Position numbers and translations under genes: made by a program. A DNA stretch of 19,342 nucleotides. Source: an uncultured Campylobacter sp. (GTDB lineage Bacteria; Campylobacterota; Campylobacteria; Campylobacterales; Campylobacteraceae). Shown here one piece after another: positions 7,788 to 15,266 of the stretch. The notes under the pieces were generated by a model. That model was not told the origin of the DNA, made no database searches, and was given only the letters and a program-made list of their open reading frames with translations. Position 1 is the stretch's first letter, and every line of letters begins with the position of its first letter. The stretch covers positions 1-19,342 of the forward strand of contig NZ_CALIMQ010000128.1 of NCBI RefSeq assembly GCF_938045535.1, written 5' to 3'.

Positions 7788-8144
7788 CTAACTCCTATTT
7801 TGCTTTTCCGCCTGTTCCTTGCACGAAATGCACAATCTCGCCTCCGGATTTACCTTAAGGCGCTCTAAGCTTATCTGCTCGCCGCAGCTCTCGCAAAGCC
7901 CATAAGTGCCGTTTTCGATACGTTTAAGCGCGCTTTCAATCTCTAAAAACGCCTTTTGTTGATTAACATTGAGCGAGTATTCGATGCTTAAATCCGTATT
8001 CATGCTCGCTACGTCAAAATCATCCGCAGCTTTATTTTCGCGCAATTCCGAAATTTCATTTACAGAGCTATTAATATTGGCGATGAGTTGCTCTCTTTTT
8101 TCTTCTAAAATTTTCTTGTAAAATTTCAACTCGTTTTTCTTCAT
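7788..8144 (-). CDS. dksA: DksA/TraR-family zinc-finger RNA polymerase-binding regulator
   Basis: The 118-residue protein has a helical N-terminal hairpin with the DxxDxA tip motif (D41, D44, A46), which in DksA enters the RNA polymerase secondary channel and acts with ppGpp. A C-terminal four-cysteine zinc finger follows, C84-x2-C87 and C105-x2-C108. It is shorter than E. coli DksA (151 residues), mainly at the N-terminus, as usual for epsilonproteobacterial members. The ATG has a strong AAAGGGAAAG ribosome binding site and follows rlmH by 9 nt; the next gene begins 2 nt after its stop. By family it should adjust rRNA and amino-acid gene transcription during the stringent response. Confidence 0.9.
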   Translation of the reverse strand: MKKNELKFYKKILEEKREQLIANINSSVNEISELRENKAADDFDVASMNTDLSIEYSLNVNQQKAFLEIESALKRIENGTYGLCESCGEQISLERLKVNPEARLCISCKEQAEKQNRS

Positions 8145-8153
8145 TCTTTCCCT

Positions 8154-8606
8154 TTATTTGTGATATGGATGGTTTGCGTTAATGCACAGCGCGCGAAAAA
8201 TTTGCTCAAAGAGCAAAAGTTTAGCGATTTTATGCGCTAACGTAAGCCTGCTAAGACTGATTATTTTATCGGCTTTTGCCTTAAAATTTTCACTAAGCCC
8301 ATAAGCGCCACCGATGAAAAATGACACGCTACTTTTATCCTTTAGCATACTCGCAAATTCCATGCTATCTAGCTCCTGCCCGCGCTCATCCAAAGCTACG
8401 ACGTATCCGCTAAGGCGCGGTAGATAAGCTTCATCATACGCCTTAAGCGCTAGCTCAGCAGATGTGCTTTGTGCGCGAGCGATATTAGCGTTAAAAAATA
8501 TATCATCTCGCACCGCGGCAAATTTAGCCGCCATTTTTTTATAATCGCTTATCGCGCCTGCGAACTCGTCCACGCCCTTTTGGATGGAATTTACCGTTAT
8601 CTGCAC
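8154..8606 (-). CDS. rlmH: 23S rRNA (pseudouridine1915-N3)-methyltransferase RlmH
   Basis: This 150-residue SPOUT-class enzyme uses S-adenosylmethionine to methylate pseudouridine 1915 in helix 69 of 23S rRNA. It has the family's FFIGGAYGLS loop, part of the knotted SAM-binding site, and the nearly invariant C-terminal tail RALCINANHPYHK (E. coli ends in a similar HPYH motif). Length matches the family (about 155). Translation starts at a GTG, since the peptide begins at the second G of the accD stop: the TAGTG at 8604-8608 (minus strand) ends accD and starts rlmH with one shared base, implying translational coupling. Confidence 0.93.
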   Translation of the reverse strand: MQITVNSIQKGVDEFAGAISDYKKMAAKFAAVRDDIFFNANIARAQSTSAELALKAYDEAYLPRLSGYVVALDERGQELDSMEFASMLKDKSSVSFFIGGAYGLSENFKAKADKIISLSRLTLAHKIAKLLLFEQIFRALCINANHPYHK

Positions 8607-9505
8607 TACTCTTCGCTTCCCTCTTCGTGCAGCGACTTATCGCTCGTGTCATCGATCTGCACGGCGTTTTTGCTAAGCACGTTGATTATATCGCTTAGAT
8701 ACTGCCTCATCTCGGCTCTAGGCACGATCGCATCAATTAGTCCGTGCTCAAGCAGAAATTCCGATCTTTGAAAGCCCTCCGGCAGATCCGCGCCGATAGT
8801 TTGCTTGATGACGCGCTGTCCGGCAAAGCCGATGAGAGCGCCGGGCTCTGCGATGATGATGTCTCCCAGCCATGCAAACGACGCGCTCACGCCGCCCATC
8901 GTAGGATCGGTAAGAACGGATATGAAAGGAATTTTATGCTCGGATAAAATTTTAAGCGCGGCGGAGGTTTTGCTCATCTGCATCAGCGAAAAGGTGCTTT
9001 CCTGCATCCTTGCGCCGCCGCTTGCGCTTACGATGATTAGCGGTTCGTTTTTATCGAGGCTGCGCTTTACGGCGCGCACGATCTTCTCGCCCTCCACGGA
9101 GCCCAGGCTTCCGCCCATGAAGTTAAAATCAAACACCGCAAGCTGCACTCTTTGGCGGCTTATAGCGCCCTCGCCCGCAATCACCGCGCTTAGCCTGCCC
9201 GTTTTTTCTTTGCTCTCGGAGATGCGCTTTTTGTAGGATTTTTTATCGACGAATTTTAGTGGATCGACGGGCTGTAAATTTTGATCGCACTCGACGAAAG
9301 AGCCCTCGTCGCAGATCAGATCGATGCGGGCCTGCGCGTCAAAACGCAGATGGTGGTTACACTTCGGGCAAACGCCGTAGTTTTGCTCGACCTCTTTGTG
9401 ATACATCAGCGCGCCGCAGTCCGGGCACTTGATCCAGTGCGTAGGCGCTTCGCTCGGTGCGGGGCGGGCTCTACGTATTTTTGAAAATAGATCTCCAAAA
9501 TTCAT
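8606..9505 (-). CDS. accD: Acetyl-CoA carboxylase carboxyltransferase subunit beta
   Basis: The 299-residue subunit pairs with AccA to transfer the carboxyl group from carboxybiotin to acetyl-CoA, giving malonyl-CoA for fatty acid synthesis. It has the characteristic N-terminal zinc ribbon C27-x2-C30 / C46-x2-C49, then the crotonase-like carboxyltransferase fold with SASGGARMQES (oxyanion region) and LTDPTMGGVSASFA. Length is typical. The ATG has an AAAGGAAAT ribosome binding site and a good TATAAT about 36 nt upstream, so accD leads the operon accD-rlmH-dksA-membrane protein. Its stop overlaps the rlmH start by one base. Confidence 0.96.
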   Translation of the reverse strand: MNFGDLFSKIRRARPAPSEAPTHWIKCPDCGALMYHKEVEQNYGVCPKCNHHLRFDAQARIDLICDEGSFVECDQNLQPVDPLKFVDKKSYKKRISESKEKTGRLSAVIAGEGAISRQRVQLAVFDFNFMGGSLGSVEGEKIVRAVKRSLDKNEPLIIVSASGGARMQESTFSLMQMSKTSAALKILSEHKIPFISVLTDPTMGGVSASFAWLGDIIIAEPGALIGFAGQRVIKQTIGADLPEGFQRSEFLLEHGLIDAIVPRAEMRQYLSDIINVLSKNAVQIDDTSDKSLHEEGSEE

Positions 9506-9541
9506 ATGATTTCCTTTAAATTCTATGAAATGAAACTTCTG

Positions 9542-9547
9542 ATTATA
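9542..9547 (-). promoter_or_regulatory. Candidate -10 box of the accD operon
   Basis: The minus strand reads TTTTAGGTTATAATCAG, with a perfect TATAAT. Predicted transcription start is near 9535, giving a leader of about 30 nt before accD. No conserved -35 is seen. Confidence 0.6.
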
Positions 9548-9598
9548 ACCTAAAATTCTTTATTTAAATTTATATGTGAATTTCGCTAAAATAGGAAA

Positions 9599-10213
9599 AT
9601 GCAAGGATTTATATTAAAAACGACCAAGGTTAGGGATGAGGACTGCATCGTGGACATACTTAGCGAAAGCGCGCTCGTGCGTGCGTATCGCTTTTACGGC
9701 GCGCGCCATTCAAACATCATCCAGGGCTATAAAATCGACTTCGAGCTCTCGCAAAATCAAAATTTCCTGCCGCGCCTTAGCGGCGTGATGCATCTGGGAT
9801 ACGCGTGGCTCGCAAGCCGCGAGAAGCTGCTATTTTGGCAGCAGTTCATGCGGCTTTTGCACGCGCATCTAAAAGATGCCGAGCATCTGGATAAATTCTA
9901 TTACGAGTTGCTAAACCACGTTGCTATGCGCTTTGGCAAACAAAATCCGCGCCGCATAATCGTAGAAAGCTACGCCGAAATTTTAAAATTTGAGGGGCGG
10001 TTGCACGACGAGCCGTATTGTTTTTTATGCGACGAAGAAATTTTAGAAAATATCGCGCTGTGCCGCGGCTTTTTGCCTGCGCACGAGCATTGCGCGCAAA
10101 GAGTAGGCTTTGCGCAGGATGAAATTTTAGAATTTTTACGAAGCAAAAAGACGCTAAATTTAAACGACGAAACGGTAGAGAGGCTCTACGACATAACGCT
10201 TGAGGGGCTTTGA
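9599..10213 (+). CDS. recO: DNA repair protein RecO (short epsilonproteobacterial form)
   Basis: The 204-residue protein resembles RecO, which anneals single-stranded DNA and helps load RecA with RecR. It starts MQGFILKTTKVRDEDCIVDIL as RecO proteins do (an N-terminal OB fold with a 'GFIL....DED.I...L' pattern). A helical middle follows, then a four-cysteine zinc site: C141-x2-C144 with C155 and C165. Epsilonproteobacterial RecO is shorter (about 205) than E. coli's (242). The ATG has an AGGAAA site, rather close. It diverges from accD over 93 nt. A TAAAAT at 9587-9592 overlaps the ribosome binding site, too close to be its -10, so its promoter is unclear. Confidence 0.85.
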   Translation: MQGFILKTTKVRDEDCIVDILSESALVRAYRFYGARHSNIIQGYKIDFELSQNQNFLPRLSGVMHLGYAWLASREKLLFWQQFMRLLHAHLKDAEHLDKFYYELLNHVAMRFGKQNPRRIIVESYAEILKFEGRLHDEPYCFLCDEEILENIALCRGFLPAHEHCAQRVGFAQDEILEFLRSKKTLNLNDETVERLYDITLEGL

Positions 10214-10326
10214 TCTGCAACGCACTTGATGAAGACGTGAAATTTCAAAACTCAAGCGCTAAATTTAAAATTTCGTAGAATTTCAAAATTTCATGAACGG
10301 GCGGTTTTGTACTTTATCTGCCTTTT

Positions 10327-10359
10327 CTCGCGCAAAGCCAAACAATCGCATTGCGCGGG
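10327..10359 (+). terminator. Candidate terminator between convergent recO and PAS gene
   Basis: CTCGCGCAA (10327-10335) pairs with TTGCGCGGG (10351-10359) in a 9-bp stem with one wobble pair and a 15-nt loop. ATTTGTATTAAATTTT follows, a weak U-rich tail for rightward transcripts. It sits in the 169-nt space between two converging genes, where a terminator is expected. Confidence 0.45.
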
Positions 10360-10382
10360 ATTTGTATTAAATTTTAAGGGAA

Positions 10383-10949
10383 CTAGCTAAAAAGCTTTTT
10401 CATCGCCTTAAAAAACATTGCGGTGAGCGGATTTGATTTACCTGAGACCTTTGCTATCCAGCTCTCATAGGTTTCGCCTTTGCTTTTTAAAAAGTCCACG
10501 AGCGCCTTTTGGCTAGCCTGCATACCGCCGTTTCTTTCAGCATCCAGCAATGCCCTATAAATTGGCTCTATAGTTTCGATCGCAGATCTTGGCGGAGCCT
10601 TACGAAATGCCGTGTATTCGGTGATCTGCCCTGTCACGGGATCTTTTTTAGAAGTAAATTCCGTAATGACCCAATAAAAGCGCCCATCTTTGGCTAAATT
10701 TTTAACCACAGCGGTAAAATCCTTGCCTTGTTGTATCGTATCCCACATAAGCTTAAACGCTATTCGCGGCATGTCCGGATGTCGTATGATGTTATGCGGC
10801 TGCCCCAAAAGCTCAAGCTCACTATAGCCGCAAATCATACAAAAATACGGATTTGCAAACGTGATAATGCCCTTCGGATCGGTTTTGGAAACGATATAGC
10901 GCTTCTCATCTAGTTTGATTTCCTGATTAATCGGAGTTGGTCTTTGCAT
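10383..10949 (-). CDS. PAS-domain protein of the Aer/CetB type (candidate energy-taxis redox sensor)
   Basis: This 188-residue cytoplasmic protein has one PAS domain at about residues 18-120, of the Aer subtype: GIITFANPYFCMICGYSELELLGQ, NIIRHPDMPRIAFKLMWDTIQQG and KDGRFYWVITEFT. In Aer and in Campylobacter CetB this domain binds FAD and reports redox or electron-transport state to chemotaxis signalling. The helical tail of about 65 residues has no membrane segment, methyl-accepting domain, kinase or cyclase domain, so the output must pass through a partner, as CetB does with membrane-bound CetA. No cetA-like gene is adjacent here. The ATG has an AAAGGATT site and a TATACT -10 candidate upstream. 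It diverges from the MFS gene. Whether it is CetB itself or a paralogue cannot be decided from this window. Confidence 0.82.
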   Translation of the reverse strand: MQRPTPINQEIKLDEKRYIVSKTDPKGIITFANPYFCMICGYSELELLGQPHNIIRHPDMPRIAFKLMWDTIQQGKDFTAVVKNLAKDGRFYWVITEFTSKKDPVTGQITEYTAFRKAPPRSAIETIEPIYRALLDAERNGGMQASQKALVDFLKSKGETYESWIAKVSGKSNPLTAMFFKAMKKLFS

Positions 10950-10980
10950 TTTTAATCCTTTGCTTAAAAATTTATTGCAG

Positions 10981-10986
10981 AGTATA
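10981..10986 (-). promoter_or_regulatory. Candidate -10 box for the PAS gene
   Basis: The minus strand reads AAATTTTATATACTCTGC with TATACT at this position, about 32 nt before the ATG. The upstream DNA is A/T-rich, as usual for Campylobacter sigma70 promoters. Confidence 0.45.
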
Positions 10987-11070
10987 TAAAATTTTTCTTT
11001 TCAGAAATATTAAATTTTCGTTAAATTTTTATAAATGTTAAATCTTTAAGTGAATTTTTAAAATTTAATG

Positions 11071-11076
11071 TATAAT
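11071..11076 (+). promoter_or_regulatory. Candidate -10 box for the MFS transporter gene
   Basis: A perfect TATAAT preceded by AATTTAATG. The predicted start near 11083 leaves a leader of about 23 nt before the TTG start at 11106, with room for the AAAGG ribosome binding site. Confidence 0.6.
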
Positions 11077-11105
11077 CTCAAATCAAAATTTCAAAAGGCA
11101 GCGCG

Positions 11106-12338
11106 TTGAAAAATCCCTTCCTATCGCTTAAATACTCAAATTTTAGAATTTATTGGATCGGGATGAACCTCTCGCTGATCGGTTCTTGGATGCAAAGCGT
11201 CGCGCTGCCGTGGCTAGTGCTAAGCATCACCGCAGACGCTTTTAAGGTCAGCCTTGTAGCCGCGGCGAGGTTCCTGCCCGCGCTACTTTTCACGCCGTTT
11301 TCCGGTGTACTGCTAGATAAGTTTAATCGCAAAAAGATCCTTTTGCTCGCTCAAATAGGCATGGCGGTGACCGCCTCAATTTTCGCGGTTATGAGCTTTT
11401 GCGAGCTATATTCTTTCGGCAAAATTTTATTTTGCGCTTTTGCAAGTGGCATCTTTACCAGCATGGACGCCCCGAGCCGTCAGTCGATGGTAAAAGACCT
11501 CATCGACTCGCCCCGCGATCTAGCCAACGCCATAGCGTTAAATTCTATGTCCTTTAATGTCGCTCGTATCGCAGGACCCGCACTTGCAGGGATCGTGATG
11601 GCGCTGTGGGGCGTGGGTTTTTGCTTTTTATTCAATGCACTTAGCTTTTTAGGCATCATCGTTTCGCTGTTTTTCATAAAAATTCCGCCATCCGTTACTA
11701 CGCTATCTAGCAGAAGCGGAGGCGTTTTTGCCTCGATCGGTGCTGGAATTTCGTATGTATCGCACAAAAAAATTCTAAGCGAGCTAATGATAATAGTGCT
11801 TATCGTAGCGACGCTGGTGCCAAATTACAACGTAACAATCTCGGCACTTGTTAAGCTTAGCCTAGACGCGGATGAGCGAAGCTTCGGATATTTGATGTCG
11901 GCTCTAGGCGTGGGAGCCTTTTGTGGCGCGCTTTTCGTAGCAATTTTTGATAAACTTGGCATCCGCAAAATCAGATCGTGCGCGATCGCTATGGGGGCAA
12001 GCTTAGCTCTTACTGGGGCTGCGAATTCCTTCGCATGGGCTGCGGCAGGGCTTGCCGCAACTGGATTTCTTTTCGTAATCACAAACTCCAGCATCAACTC
12101 CACCGTGCAGATGCACGTAAGCAATGAATTCCGCGGGCGCGTGCTTAGCTTATACGCGCTATTTTTAATAGGTAGTACGCCATTTGGAGCGCTCATATCG
12201 GGCTTTTTTACCGAGCTACTGGGCGCTCGCGTAGCCCTTGCGATCTGCGGCGCAATTAGCATTTTGCTACTGCTGGCGCTATTTTACGGCTTTAAAATAC
12301 GGCGCAGGATGCATTTTATCTTTCGAGATAAAGTCTAA
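11106..12338 (+). CDS. MFS transporter (EntS-like MFS_3 family exporter)
   Basis: The 410-residue protein should have 12 membrane helices and act as a proton-driven exporter in the inner membrane. The start LSLKYSNFRIYWIGMNLSLIGSWMQSVALPWLVL matches the EntS/MFS_3 pattern (NFR.FW.G...S.IG.WMQ). The loop 2-3 motif appears as SGVLLDKFNRKKILL, and AGPALAGIVMALWG near residue 160 fits helix 5 of exporters. Substrates in this family include siderophores and drugs; none can be assigned here. I accept the TTG start because AAAGG lies eight bases upstream and it gives the family's usual N-terminus. The gene stands between the PAS gene (divergent) and the psr operon (85 nt downstream, same direction). 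No clear terminator separates it from psrA, so read-through is possible. Confidence 0.88.
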   Translation: MKNPFLSLKYSNFRIYWIGMNLSLIGSWMQSVALPWLVLSITADAFKVSLVAAARFLPALLFTPFSGVLLDKFNRKKILLLAQIGMAVTASIFAVMSFCELYSFGKILFCAFASGIFTSMDAPSRQSMVKDLIDSPRDLANAIALNSMSFNVARIAGPALAGIVMALWGVGFCFLFNALSFLGIIVSLFFIKIPPSVTTLSSRSGGVFASIGAGISYVSHKKILSELMIIVLIVATLVPNYNVTISALVKLSLDADERSFGYLMSALGVGAFCGALFVAIFDKLGIRKIRSCAIAMGASLALTGAANSFAWAAAGLAATGFLFVITNSSINSTVQMHVSNEFRGRVLSLYALFLIGSTPFGALISGFFTELLGARVALAICGAISILLLLALFYGFKIRRRMHFIFRDKV

Positions 12339-12423
12339 GCCAAAAGCTGCATTATCAAAATTAACCTTATTTTTACGATGAAGCCTTAGAATTCCTACCG
12401 AAATTTAAAGGTAAGGAGTTTTT

Positions 12424-14688
12424 ATGAATAGACGAAATTTCTTAAAAAGCACCGCCGCAATCGGCACGCTAGCGACGCTAAATCTAAATTTAAACGCTAG
12501 CGCGGTTACCGGCGGGACGGAAAAGAAAGTCGCCAGCGTCTGCGAGATGTGCTCCTCGCGCTGTCCTATCGAGGTGACCGTCAAAGACGGCCGCGGCGCT
12601 TTAATCGAGGGCAACCACAGGTTTGCAAACAAAACCTCCGTCTGCGCTCGCGGCGGAGCGGGCATCAATCAGCTCTACGACGATCAAAGACTCATTAAGC
12701 CGCTCATTCGCGTAGGCGAGCGCGGCGAGGGCAAATTTAAAGAAGCAAGCTGGGACGAGGCGCTTAAAATTTGCGCGCAGAGGCTAGGCGAGATTTCGCA
12801 AAAATACGGTCCGCAAAGCGTAGTTTTTACCTCCAAAACGGGCGAGCACCACACTCAGATGATGAATTTCGCCTGTGCCTACGGCAGCCCGAACATCTAC
12901 TCGCACTGGTCCTGTTGTCCGATCACCTACAATATCGCCGTGCCGCACACCTTCGGCGCTAATATGCAAAGAGACTACGGCGACGCAAAATATATCGTAA
13001 ATTTCGGCCATAATCTTTTTGAAGGCATCGACATCTCAAAAACCAAAAAGCTCGCAAAAGCCGCAAGTAGAGAGGACGTAAAGCTTTTGGTGCTCGATCC
13101 GCGCTTTAGCGTCGTAGCTTCCAAAGCAGACGAGTGGCTACCGATAAAGCCGGGAACCGACGCGGCGTTTTTAATGGCGCTAATTCACGTCTGGCTGCGC
13201 GATAACAAATACGACAAAAAATTTATCGAACAATACGCCGTAGGACTAGAGGAGCTAAGACAGTCCGTGAAGGATACGACGCCGCTTTGGCAGGAGGCTA
13301 TCACGGGCATCAAAGCGGACAAGGTAGAGCGCATCGCAAATGAAATTTACGCTGCGGCTCCCGCAGTCGTAATCGACTGGGGTCATAAAACCACGACCGC
13401 TAAAGCCGAATACGTCCGCACGCGCGCCATCGCGATCGCAAACGCGCTGATGGGAAATGTCGAGAAAAAGGGCGGAATTTACTTCTCTAAAGACTCCAAA
13501 ACCTTCAACGCGCTTTGCAAAGAGGATCTATTCCCTACTATCTCAAACCCGGATAAAAATTTTAAAATTCCAAAGACCGCGCGCATCGACGGCTGCGGCG
13601 AGGAAGGTAGCGAAAATTTCTTCGTGCCGCGCAAACACGGCGTTTTGATGCAGATCGCGCCTACGATTTTAAGCGAAAAACCGTATCCGATAAAGGGCTG
13701 GGTCAGCACGCGCTTTAACCACCTCATCAACGTTGCGGGCGTGGATAAGAGCGTAGAAGCGATCAAAAAGCTGGACTTCGTGCTCGCAATCGACGTATAT
13801 ATGAGCGACTTTGCGTGTCTAGCCGACGTGATCTTGCCCGAATCCACGTATTTGGAGCGCGACGAGTCGATTCAAAACAAAGGCGGCACAGCGCCGGGAT
13901 TTGTGATGCGAAATAAAGCCGTCGAGCCGGTGGGTGATACAAAGTGCGGCTATGAAATTTTTAGAGAGCTTGCAAGGGTGATGAAGATCGATAAGGACTA
14001 CACCTGGAACAACATCGACGAATACCGCATGCAGCAAGCCAAAGGCAACGCCGAGCTGATCGCAAATTTAATCAAAAACGGCTACGTAAGCTACAAAGTA
14101 CCGAAGCTATACTACCGAGAGCCGAAGCTCGTGGCTAAATTTATCGATAAATATCCTGCCGCGGCGGAGTTCGTGGACGAAAACGGCGAGATGAGCTCTC
14201 AGATGAAATTTAAAACCCCGAGCGGCAAGATCGAGCTTTTCGCGCCGAAAGTGGAGGAGCTTTTTGCGGGATACGGCTGCTTAAATACCGAGGGTATGGA
14301 CGTATTTGGCGGACACAAATACTGCTTGATGACCGGCAAGACCGCGCTTCACACCAACGGCCACACTCAAAATGTCAAAATTTTAAACGATATGATGAGC
14401 GAATCGCCGGTTTGGATCAGCCCGGCTTCTGCAAAAGCGGAGGGGCTAAAGACGGGCGATGTCGTGAAGCTCAAAAACAAATTCGGCGAGCAAAAGGCTA
14501 AAATTTTCGTCACGCAAGGCATCAGAGACGATTGCCTATTTTTATACCACGGCTTTGGGCACGTAAGCCCCGGGCTAAAGCGCACGAACGGCATAGGCAC
14601 GAACCAAAGCGTCCTTCTCGATCCCGCTGCGGGTCCTGTGGTAAGCACGATGGTAACCAACGTCGGCGTCGATATAGTTAAAATTTGA
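12424..14688 (+). CDS. psrA: Molybdopterin oxidoreductase catalytic subunit, PsrA/PhsA type (polysulfide/thiosulfate reductase)
   Basis: The 754-residue enzyme carries bis-molybdopterin guanine dinucleotide and one [4Fe-4S] cluster and probably reduces polysulfide or another sulfur compound in the periplasm. A Tat signal (NRRNFLK at residues 2-8, then a hydrophobic stretch to about 27) shows export of the folded protein. Cluster ligands are C40, C43, C47 and C74. The Mo ligand is probably one of the cysteines in SHWSCCP (C164 or C165); PsrA-type enzymes use cysteine. WGHKTTTAKAEYVR, the LPESTYLERDE region and the C-terminal cofactor-binding domain fit. Length is near W. succinogenes PsrA and Salmonella PhsA, well below TtrA. 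A strong AAGGAG lies five bases before the ATG. psrB follows with an 11-nt gap. The substrate is inferred from subunit set and length; thiosulfate or another oxyanion remains possible. Confidence 0.88.
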   Translation: MNRRNFLKSTAAIGTLATLNLNLNASAVTGGTEKKVASVCEMCSSRCPIEVTVKDGRGALIEGNHRFANKTSVCARGGAGINQLYDDQRLIKPLIRVGERGEGKFKEASWDEALKICAQRLGEISQKYGPQSVVFTSKTGEHHTQMMNFACAYGSPNIYSHWSCCPITYNIAVPHTFGANMQRDYGDAKYIVNFGHNLFEGIDISKTKKLAKAASREDVKLLVLDPRFSVVASKADEWLPIKPGTDAAFLMALIHVWLRDNKYDKKFIEQYAVGLEELRQSVKDTTPLWQEAITGIKADKVERIANEIYAAAPAVVIDWGHKTTTAKAEYVRTRAIAIANALMGNVEKKGGIYFSKDSKTFNALCKEDLFPTISNPDKNFKIPKTARIDGCGEEGSENFFVPRKHGVLMQIAPTILSEKPYPIKGWVSTRFNHLINVAGVDKSVEAIKKLDFVLAIDVYMSDFACLADVILPESTYLERDESIQNKGGTAPGFVMRNKAVEPVGDTKCGYEIFRELARVMKIDKDYTWNNIDEYRMQQAKGNAELIANLIKNGYVSYKVPKLYYREPKLVAKFIDKYPAAAEFVDENGEMSSQMKFKTPSGKIELFAPKVEELFAGYGCLNTEGMDVFGGHKYCLMTGKTALHTNGHTQNVKILNDMMSESPVWISPASAKAEGLKTGDVVKLKNKFGEQKAKIFVTQGIRDDCLFLYHGFGHVSPGLKRTNGIGTNQSVLLDPAAGPVVSTMVTNVGVDIVKI

Positions 14689-14699
14689 AAGGGGCGGTT

Positions 14700-15266
14700 A
14701 TGAAAAAACTCATAATGATTCACGACGAAAATTTATGTATAGGTTGCCAAGCCTGTTCGGTTGCGTGCAGGAACGAAAACGGCGTGCCGAGCGGCGTTTA
14801 TAGGCTGCAAGTGCACGGCAAAACAAGCGGCGTTTTTCCAAATTTAAAGCTAGATTATTCGCGCGCCAGCTGCGTTATGTGCGAGGATAGCCCCTGCGTG
14901 GACGTCTGCCCTACGGGAGCGAGCTTTAAAACCAAAGACGGCGTAACGCTCATAGACGAGAGGCTTTGCGTCAGCTGCAAATACTGCATCCTGGCCTGTC
15001 CTTACGACGCTAGATTTGTCGATCCTATCACTCACGCTATCGGTAAATGCACCTTTTGCTACACGAACCGCACCAGCAAAGGCTTGCAGCCTGCTTGCGT
15101 AAGCGTGTGTCCGACCGACGCTTTAGTTTTCGGAGACGTAAACGACGCGGGCTCTGGGGTAAACAAGCTGCTAGCCAAAACGAGCGTAGAATATCCGAAA
15201 GCGTATCTAAACACCAAACCGCGCCTAGCAAATATCAAAAACAAAAAAGGAGGACGCTATGAATAA
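14700..15266 (+). CDS. psrB: Four-cluster iron-sulfur subunit, PsrB type
   Basis: The 188-residue protein passes electrons from the membrane subunit to PsrA. Four cysteine groups predict four [4Fe-4S] clusters: C13/16/19/23, C58/61/66/70, C90/93/96/100 and C117/120/133/137. The long gap in the last group (CTFC to ACVSVC) is usual for DmsB/PsrB/PhsB proteins. I chose the ATG at 14700 with an AAAGGGGCGG site; an in-frame TTG at 14685 overlaps the psrA stop and is less likely. It has no signal peptide and should be carried out with PsrA through Tat. Length is close to W. succinogenes PsrB (about 191). It overlaps psrC by 8 nt. Confidence 0.93.
   Translation: MKKLIMIHDENLCIGCQACSVACRNENGVPSGVYRLQVHGKTSGVFPNLKLDYSRASCVMCEDSPCVDVCPTGASFKTKDGVTLIDERLCVSCKYCILACPYDARFVDPITHAIGKCTFCYTNRTSKGLQPACVSVCPTDALVFGDVNDAGSGVNKLLAKTSVEYPKAYLNTKPRLANIKNKKGGRYE

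Noticed and set aside
11480..12262. Long open frames on the minus strand within the MFS gene
   Set aside because: They are shadows of the MFS coding strand: no start signals, low-complexity composition, no family resemblance.
12339..12423. Ribosome-binding-site hairpin before psrA (CCTTA...TAAGG)
   Set aside because: The pairing has only five bases with a long loop, and the strong AAGGAG site looks accessible. No evidence for a switch.
14685..14699. Upstream TTG start for psrB overlapping the psrA stop
   Set aside because: The ATG at 14700 has a good AAAGGGGCGG site and the usual PsrB N-terminus. The TTG would add only MKGAV and place the site within the coding part.
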